Shown: positions 59,271 to 64,000 of the stretch, in pieces | Numbering within the stretch: the stretch's first letter is position 1 | How the letters are laid out: each line of letters begins with the position of its first letter | Origin: Marinomonas posidonica IVIA-Po-181 | GTDB lineage: Bacteria; Pseudomonadota; Gammaproteobacteria; Pseudomonadales; Marinomonadaceae | Length of the DNA stretch: 64,000 nt | Direction: 5' to 3' | NCBI RefSeq assembly: GCF_000214215.1 | Contig: NC_015559.1 | Coordinates: 2,405,001-2,469,000 of the forward strand | Program-made: the position numbers and the translations under genes | The notes under the pieces: generated by a model | Databases searched by the model: none | What the model was told of the DNA's origin: nothing | The model's input: only the letters and a program-made list of their open reading frames with translations

Positions 59271-59906
59271 ATGAATAAAGCCAAACGCTACGAAATCTTT
59301 TCCCGATTACGAGCCGAAAACCCCAATCCCGTCACAGAGCTGGAATACAATTCGCCGTTTGAACTGCTGATTGCGGTCTTGCTCTCAGCCCAAGCCACCG
59401 ACGTCAGTGTCAATAAAGCCACGCGCAAACTCTTCCCTGTCGCCAATACACCAGAAAGCATGCTGGCATTGGGTGTTGAGGGTCTAAAAGAGTACATCAA
59501 GACCATTGGCTTGTTTAATGCGAAAGCCGAAAACGCCATTAAAACCTGTAGGATCTTGATCGAACAACACAATAGTCAGGTGCCTGAAAACCGTGAAGCA
59601 CTTGAGGCTCTGCCAGGTGTGGGTCGAAAAACCGCCAACGTGGTACTTAATACCGCCTTTCGACAGATCGCCATGGCCGTCGATACGCATATTTTTCGCT
59701 TTGGTAACCGCACCAAAGTCGCACCAGGAAAAAACGTCTTAGAAGTGGAAATGAAGCTTTTGAAATTCGTACCAAAAGAATTTCTGTTAGACGCCCATCA
59801 CTGGATGATTCTACATGGCCGCTATATATGTGTTGCTCGAAAACCCAAGTGTGACGCCTGCATCATCGAAGACCTTTGTGAGTTCAAAGACAAAACCTCT
59901 AGTTAA
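59271..59906 (+). CDS. nth: Endonuclease III
   Basis: DNA glycosylase/AP lyase of 211 residues that removes oxidised pyrimidines. The helix-hairpin-helix LEALPGVGRKTANVVL near residues 109-124 carries the catalytic lysine in GRKTAN, and the catalytic aspartate is in AVDTHIFR. The [4Fe-4S] loop C-x6-C-x2-C-x5-C is intact as CVARKPKCDACIIEDLC at about 188-204. It is the last gene of the rsx operon, the same position as in E. coli. Confidence 0.98.
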   Translation: MNKAKRYEIFSRLRAENPNPVTELEYNSPFELLIAVLLSAQATDVSVNKATRKLFPVANTPESMLALGVEGLKEYIKTIGLFNAKAENAIKTCRILIEQHNSQVPENREALEALPGVGRKTANVVLNTAFRQIAMAVDTHIFRFGNRTKVAPGKNVLEVEMKLLKFVPKEFLLDAHHWMILHGRYICVARKPKCDACIIEDLCEFKDKTSS

Positions 59907-59945
59907 TTTCCCTCTCAACCAGCCTAGTAAGGCGAAACATCGTTA

Positions 59946-59976
59946 AAGACAATGCTGTTAGGCAAATCATTGTCTT
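59946..59976. other. Inverted repeat after nth
   Basis: AAGACAATG and CATTGTCTT are perfect nine-base arms around a 13-base loop. There is no T run. It may end or protect the rsx-nth transcript. Confidence 0.4.
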
Positions 59977-60102
59977 AGTCGTCTGACTGTAATAGCATGA
60001 CCCTCTGTACAATAAACACACAAAACCTTCTATCTATTGGCTCAATCAGAACAAAACAACCACTAGCTTATTAAGTTGACTGTGTTTCAAGGAGGAATAA
60101 GA

Positions 60103-61434
60103 GTGCAAGCCATGAAAATACGGTTTTCTGCTGTCTATAGTCACATCTGTCGATCACTCTCTGAGAGTGCTGAGTATTTCCTACCACACACCCTTTATAT
60201 TAGTTTAATTGGTGTAATAGGTTTTCCCTCATACTACCTGCTGTGGACTTATGTGTTTCCACAACCCTATGAAAACCTAACCTTACGATTATTAGGTGCT
60301 CTTTTATTTGGAGGCCTAACCTTACTTCGAATCTGGCCAGCTTCTATGCGCCCCTATATCAATTTCTATTGGCTAGTTACTATGATCTATACTTTGCCCT
60401 TCTTCTTTACCTATATGTTACTAATGAATGGCGGCAATCTTGTGTGGGCTATGTCTATGATAGCAGGACTAGCGGTACTAATATTGCTAGCCTATAGCTG
60501 GATACTATTCATCTTTACGCTTCTTGTCGGTTCTTTATTGGCTTTATTGGCCTATGCCTTAACGGTAGATAAAGTAATGTTAACCAATTACCTCATTCAG
60601 CTACCGATTTACGCCTTTTTAGTTGTTACAACCAGCATCATTTTTTACTACCCCTATCGACTTAAGCAGGAAAAGCTCAAGGTATTGGCCTCAATAGGAG
60701 CGGAAATTTCTCATGAGTTGAGAACACCACTGATGACCATTCACAACCACGCCTACGGCCTAAATAGAAACCTACCAACCCTACTTCAAGCCTATGAATT
60801 AGCAAAAAATCATAACCTAATCAAAGCATCTATCAGGCCGGACATATTTAAAACCCTAGAACTCTCAATAGAGCAAATCCAAAACGAGGTCAGGCACTCC
60901 AATACCATTATTGACATGTTATTAATGAACCTGGGGAAATCGAAAGTAGATGCAGAAGAATTTAAATATTTTTCTATGGCAGAGATTATTACCCAAGCGA
61001 TTGATCGCTATCCGTTTGACTCCAATAGAGAACGTGAAATTGTAAAAATAAATCTCAAAAAAGACTTTCAGTTTTTGGGCTCAGACCTCCTCATGGTACA
61101 TGTGGTTTTTAATCTGATTAAAAATGCCCTAGTATTTACAAATGGGATTCCAGAGCCCAGTATTGAAATCACTTTAGATAAAGCGCCTAATATGAACCAG
61201 GTCTATTTTAGAGACAATGGCAGAGGGATTTCTCTACAGGATAGAGACTCGATTTTTGAGAACTTTTATTCTTCCGGCAATCAGGATAAGGGCGCAGGAA
61301 CAGGGATTGGTTTGGCATTTTGCAAAAAAATATTAGTGAGCTTTCATGCCAATATCAAATGCGATTCTGAACTTGGGGAATACACAGAGTTTGTATTAAG
61401 TTTTCCCATAACCAAGAAAAAGACACAAAAATAG
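60103..61434 (+). CDS. cqsS: CqsS/LqsS-like quorum-sensing sensor histidine kinase (no receiver domain)
   Basis: Membrane histidine kinase of 443 residues. GTG at 60103, seven bases after AGGAGG, is taken as start; an ATG three codons later is too far. The N-terminal six- to seven-helix sensor resembles Vibrio CqsS closely: GFPSYYLLWTYVFPQPYENL near 40-59, then LPFFFTYMLLMN near 98-109 and WAMSMI. The H-box SHELRTPLMTIHNH has the phosphorylated histidine at 204. The catalytic part has NLIKNALVF, DNGRGISLQDRD and GAGTGIGLAFCKK. Unlike CqsS of Vibrio, it ends after the kinase domain. The response regulator gene follows after 22 bases. Ligand: probably an alpha-hydroxyketone made by the neighbouring CqsA. 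Confidence 0.88.
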   Translation: MQAMKIRFSAVYSHICRSLSESAEYFLPHTLYISLIGVIGFPSYYLLWTYVFPQPYENLTLRLLGALLFGGLTLLRIWPASMRPYINFYWLVTMIYTLPFFFTYMLLMNGGNLVWAMSMIAGLAVLILLAYSWILFIFTLLVGSLLALLAYALTVDKVMLTNYLIQLPIYAFLVVTTSIIFYYPYRLKQEKLKVLASIGAEISHELRTPLMTIHNHAYGLNRNLPTLLQAYELAKNHNLIKASIRPDIFKTLELSIEQIQNEVRHSNTIIDMLLMNLGKSKVDAEEFKYFSMAEIITQAIDRYPFDSNREREIVKINLKKDFQFLGSDLLMVHVVFNLIKNALVFTNGIPEPSIEITLDKAPNMNQVYFRDNGRGISLQDRDSIFENFYSSGNQDKGAGTGIGLAFCKKILVSFHANIKCDSELGEYTEFVLSFPITKKKTQK

Positions 61435-61456
61435 CGACTAAGAAGATGGAATTTGA

Positions 61457-62500
61457 ATGATGCTTAAACCAAACCAGAAAATAATTAATGCCTATTATCA
61501 TCCTACTAGCGTGGTTTTTCTAGATGACCATCAGGCGTTTTTAGACAGTGTCCCCCTAGCATTGGAAGCGAACGTCGCCTATCAGTCTTTTGTCGACCCC
61601 CAAAAAGCCATTGCTTACATCAATGGCCATACACAATACCGCCCTTTACTCGAACAAGACCTACAGTTGACAGACTCAGGGCAGTCTTACCACTATAAAC
61701 TTGATAGCGAATCTATTCTGCATAAAACACTCGACAACAAGCGTTTTTCAGAACCTTCTGTGCTGATCACTGACTATGCCATGCCAGGGTCGAATTATAA
61801 TGGCTTGGATGTCTGTAACGCCATTGATAACCCTTATGTTAAAAAAATTCTACTGACTGGCGTAGCGGATGAACAAATCGCCATAGAAGCCTTAAACAAT
61901 AAAGTCATTGATTATTATCTAAAGAAAAATTCCCAAGACATTCTTCCCAAAATCAATGAGCTAATTCAGCAATATCAACAAGACTACTTTAATGATATGA
62001 CACGGGTAGTCAGAGAAGGTTTAAAAGTCAGTTCTCCCTTAATTGATGACCCAGCCGTGGTGGGGTATTTTTTTGATTTTATTGAGCAAAAAAACATTGT
62101 GGAATACCACTTATACACAGAATCAAGCCCAGCATCACTAGATTTTTTACTGCTAGACGAACAGGGGAAACGCCATAGACTACTGTTACTAAACAAAGAA
62201 GATATAAAGGCTCATAGGGACGTGGCTGCAGATGCAGGGGCGCCAGACGCCTTGCTTAAAACATTAGACAGCTTATCGAGCATCCCTTTATTTCCAAGTT
62301 TAGACGGTTTTTATCATCCTGATATGACATCAGACTGGCAAAATCATTTCTACCCAAGCACCAAAATCCATGGACAGGAAGACTACCTAGCCACCTTTAT
62401 TCAGGAAACAGCCCCCTTCCCCAAACAAACAGAACAAAGCGTTTCTCTGCAAGAATATTTACAAGGCAATATGGCTACAACCAGTAGCAGTACCAGCTGA
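61457..62500 (+). CDS. LqsR-like response regulator with unusual receiver and unknown output domain
   Basis: Protein of 347 residues. An N-terminal receiver shows the acidic pair VVFLDDHQAFLD at about 19-30, the likely phospho-acceptor D106 in VLITDYAMPGSN, a threonine in ILLTGVADE near 134 and lysine 155 in YYLKKNSQD. About 45 extra residues lie between the second and third strands compared with a standard receiver. The remaining 190 residues have no DNA-binding or enzyme motif that I recognise. In Legionella, LqsR is a stand-alone regulator placed with lqsA and lqsS, and context here supports the same role: it should receive phosphate from the adjacent CqsS-like kinase. Confidence 0.78.
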   Translation: MMLKPNQKIINAYYHPTSVVFLDDHQAFLDSVPLALEANVAYQSFVDPQKAIAYINGHTQYRPLLEQDLQLTDSGQSYHYKLDSESILHKTLDNKRFSEPSVLITDYAMPGSNYNGLDVCNAIDNPYVKKILLTGVADEQIAIEALNNKVIDYYLKKNSQDILPKINELIQQYQQDYFNDMTRVVREGLKVSSPLIDDPAVVGYFFDFIEQKNIVEYHLYTESSPASLDFLLLDEQGKRHRLLLLNKEDIKAHRDVAADAGAPDALLKTLDSLSSIPLFPSLDGFYHPDMTSDWQNHFYPSTKIHGQEDYLATFIQETAPFPKQTEQSVSLQEYLQGNMATTSSSTS

Positions 62501-62506
62501 AAATAA

Positions 62507-62523
62507 GGGGGCCAATAGCCCCC
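62507..62523. terminator. GC-rich hairpin between response regulator and cqsA
   Basis: GGGGGC and GCCCCC form a six-base stem around CAATA, seven bases after the regulator stop. No T run follows on either strand, so termination would be inefficient or Rho-dependent. Confidence 0.5.
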
Positions 62524-62592
62524 GAAGTAAAGGATCAAGCAGAACAAAATCCTTTGTGAAACATTATTTTACAATACCTAATCAATATCAAA

Positions 62593-63810
62593 CTATGAGA
62601 CCTGCTGAAAAGACAAAGATGATTTGTAGGTAGAACGCCACTTGTTCAATCCTACCTCCTCTCTAATCCCCTTAAACACCTCAACAACCTGTTCTAATTG
62701 ACTACCTGTTAGGCCTGCATTGACAGATAAGCGTACCAAGGCTCGATTTTTAGCGGTTGCAGGCGCACAGAATACCGAGCCAAACACATCCCTCGACTCT
62801 AAGGCATCTTTTAACACTGTGGTTTGCCTCTCTGACCCTGCTTCAAGGCCAATGATTTGGGATTGGGATGCATCGACGTTGTACCCCAAATTGCTTAATG
62901 CTTGCCTAAGGTAGTCCGCATTACGCCACAATTGATCGCGCCTATCGTCTGCACGGATAATCAAATCTAAGGTGGCATTCAAGCCAGCAATTTCATAAGA
63001 CAATAGGCCAGAACTAAAAATAGAGGGATTGGCTGTGCATTTAAAATAGTCCGCAAAGCCTTTAGGGCAGGTAATGATACCGGCACGACCAGCAAAGGCC
63101 TTGGCCAAGCTAGCAGTACGGAACATCACCTTATCCTGCAAACCGTACTCCACCACCAAACCTCTGCCCTGAGGTCCAAGCGTCCCCAAAGAATGGGACT
63201 CATCCACCAACAGCAGACAACCCTTCTCATAGGCCGCATCCACCAACGCCTTTAAAGGACAGACACTACCATTCGTACTATAAACAGAATCCACCATAAC
63301 CAAACCTGGACCATGACGTTCAATCAGTGACATTAGATGGTCGATATTATTATGACGAAATGAATAAACGGCCGCCTTACTAAAGTGTGTACCATCCCGC
63401 ATAGACATATGTGCCATCATATCAAGGTAAATAGGCACATCAGCTCCTTGTACAATTGCTTGTACCAAGCCTATATTAGCGTTATACCCAGATTGACACA
63501 GCACTGCCTCTTCAGAGCCCATAAAATCCGCCATGCGCTGTTCAAAATTGAGCTGCGCATTATCGCCGTGCAGATAAACAGAAGACATTATTATCATATT
63601 ATCGAAGCTTGCTAACTCCTTCCTTTGGGCAGCAAGAATCTTAGAATGATTCGCTAAGGCAAGGTAGTCATTACTAATCAACTTAAGCGACGATGATGTA
63701 GGATTAAGACCATGTAAAGGATTTCGTCCTCCTAATTGCTCACAGCGTTGCACATGTGCATTCACTTTTTCGGCTAGGTAATGGGGATAATTATTGCGTT
63801 TGAATATCAT
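62593..63810 (-). CDS. cqsA: Alpha-oxoamine synthase CqsA/LqsA (alpha-hydroxyketone autoinducer synthase)
   Basis: PLP enzyme of the 2-amino-3-ketobutyrate CoA ligase/KBL family that joins an acyl-CoA and an amino-acid-type substrate to make the CAI-1/LAI-1 class of autoinducer. It has 405 residues, with AGGAG eight bases before the ATG at 63810. Close matches to Vibrio CqsA are SNDYLALANHSKI near 43-55, LCQSGYNANIGL, DMMAHMSMRDG, HGPGLVMVDSVYST and VDESHSLGTLGPQGRG. The PLP lysine is in TASLAKAFAGRAG, and VFGSVFCAPAT and KNRALVRLSVNAG lie near the C-terminus. It converges on the cqsS/lqsR pair, giving synthase, receptor and regulator in one locus. Confidence 0.93.
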   Translation of the reverse strand: MIFKRNNYPHYLAEKVNAHVQRCEQLGGRNPLHGLNPTSSSLKLISNDYLALANHSKILAAQRKELASFDNMIIMSSVYLHGDNAQLNFEQRMADFMGSEEAVLCQSGYNANIGLVQAIVQGADVPIYLDMMAHMSMRDGTHFSKAAVYSFRHNNIDHLMSLIERHGPGLVMVDSVYSTNGSVCPLKALVDAAYEKGCLLLVDESHSLGTLGPQGRGLVVEYGLQDKVMFRTASLAKAFAGRAGIITCPKGFADYFKCTANPSIFSSGLLSYEIAGLNATLDLIIRADDRRDQLWRNADYLRQALSNLGYNVDASQSQIIGLEAGSERQTTVLKDALESRDVFGSVFCAPATAKNRALVRLSVNAGLTGSQLEQVVEVFKGIREEVGLNKWRSTYKSSLSFQQVS

Positions 63811-63823
63811 GAATTTTCTCCTA

Positions 63824-63837
63824 ATGCCGTTTGGCAT
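63824..63837 (-). promoter_or_regulatory. Small hairpin just upstream of the cqsA ribosome site
   Basis: ATGCC and GGCAT are five-base arms around four bases, ending one or two bases before the AGGAG of cqsA on the minus strand. It could limit ribosome access or be a target for a small RNA. From here to the end of the window is the AT-rich cqsA promoter region, with no further gene seen. Confidence 0.4.
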
Positions 63838-64000
63838 CAATGTTTTGAATGGCTCAAAAAAGAGAAAAAAAGCCTTCATAAAATTGCAAAACCACATCGC
63901 GATTTTCTCATCAAAATTCAGATGAACAACGAATCAAATTGCCATATTTATCACTCAATATCCGTAAATTTTCATCCTGACCTCTTGTTACCAAAAGCAA

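Noticed and set aside
63811..63897. Longer N-terminus for CqsA starting at 63897
   Set aside because: The added residues do not resemble CqsA, and the ribosome site AGGAG fits the ATG at 63810.

Overview
The window looks like a chromosomal segment of a marine gammaproteobacterium of the Oceanospirillales, most likely Marinomonas or a close relative. This rests on my recognition of the proteins and gene orders (CpxRA/CpxP, rsxABCDGE-nth, divergent mrp and metG, CqsA/CqsS) and not on a database search. No tRNA, rRNA or CRISPR array was recognised.

Layout. 0-3 kb: a chemoreceptor with a duplicated sensor region, convergent with a D-2-hydroxyacid dehydrogenase. 3-14.1 kb: a fatty-acid degradation block, all on the minus strand: etfB-etfA-fadB-fadA closed by a terminator, a DUF2889 gene plus an enoyl-CoA hydratase closed by a terminator, fadD, and an acyl-CoA dehydrogenase followed by an SCP2-type protein. 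Together they activate fatty acids, run the oxidation cycle and pass the electrons to ETF. 14.5-18.7 kb: TraB/GumN protein, FAD monooxygenase with a Dabb protein, purine permease. 18.7-21.7 kb: cpxRA divergent from a CpxP/Spy gene, with an exact CpxR box between them and a repeat lying between the box and cpxP. 21.8-26.3 kb: small envelope and metabolic genes.

26.4-34.3 kb is accessory in character: inverted-repeat (MITE-like) elements, two truncated RAYT transposase remnants, a CTP-synthase-like gene fragment, cfa, acetyltransferases, and LysR regulators with divergent partners. 34.3-43.2 kb is one giant gene for a CdiA/FhaB-type two-partner-secretion exoprotein. It has a degenerate VENN motif and an unrecognised C-terminal region, and neither a TpsB/CdiB transporter nor an immunity gene lies next to it.

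43.7-50 kb: e(P4)-type acid phosphatase, acetyltransferase, diguanylate cyclase, a G3E (CobW-like) GTPase gene broken by an in-frame stop, dcd and mrp. 50.2-59.9 kb: metG, then the complete electron-transport operon rsxA-B-C-D-G-E with nth. RsxC carries about seven tandem charged repeats. 60.1-63.9 kb: an alpha-hydroxyketone quorum-sensing locus. A CqsS-like membrane kinase without a receiver domain is followed by a separate LqsR-like response regulator and meets a convergent cqsA autoinducer synthase.

The most interesting items are the split CqsS/LqsR-type quorum-sensing locus, the orphan CdiA-like protein with its unknown C-terminus, the family of terminal-inverted-repeat elements (one sits in the Cpx control region) and the interrupted GTPase gene.
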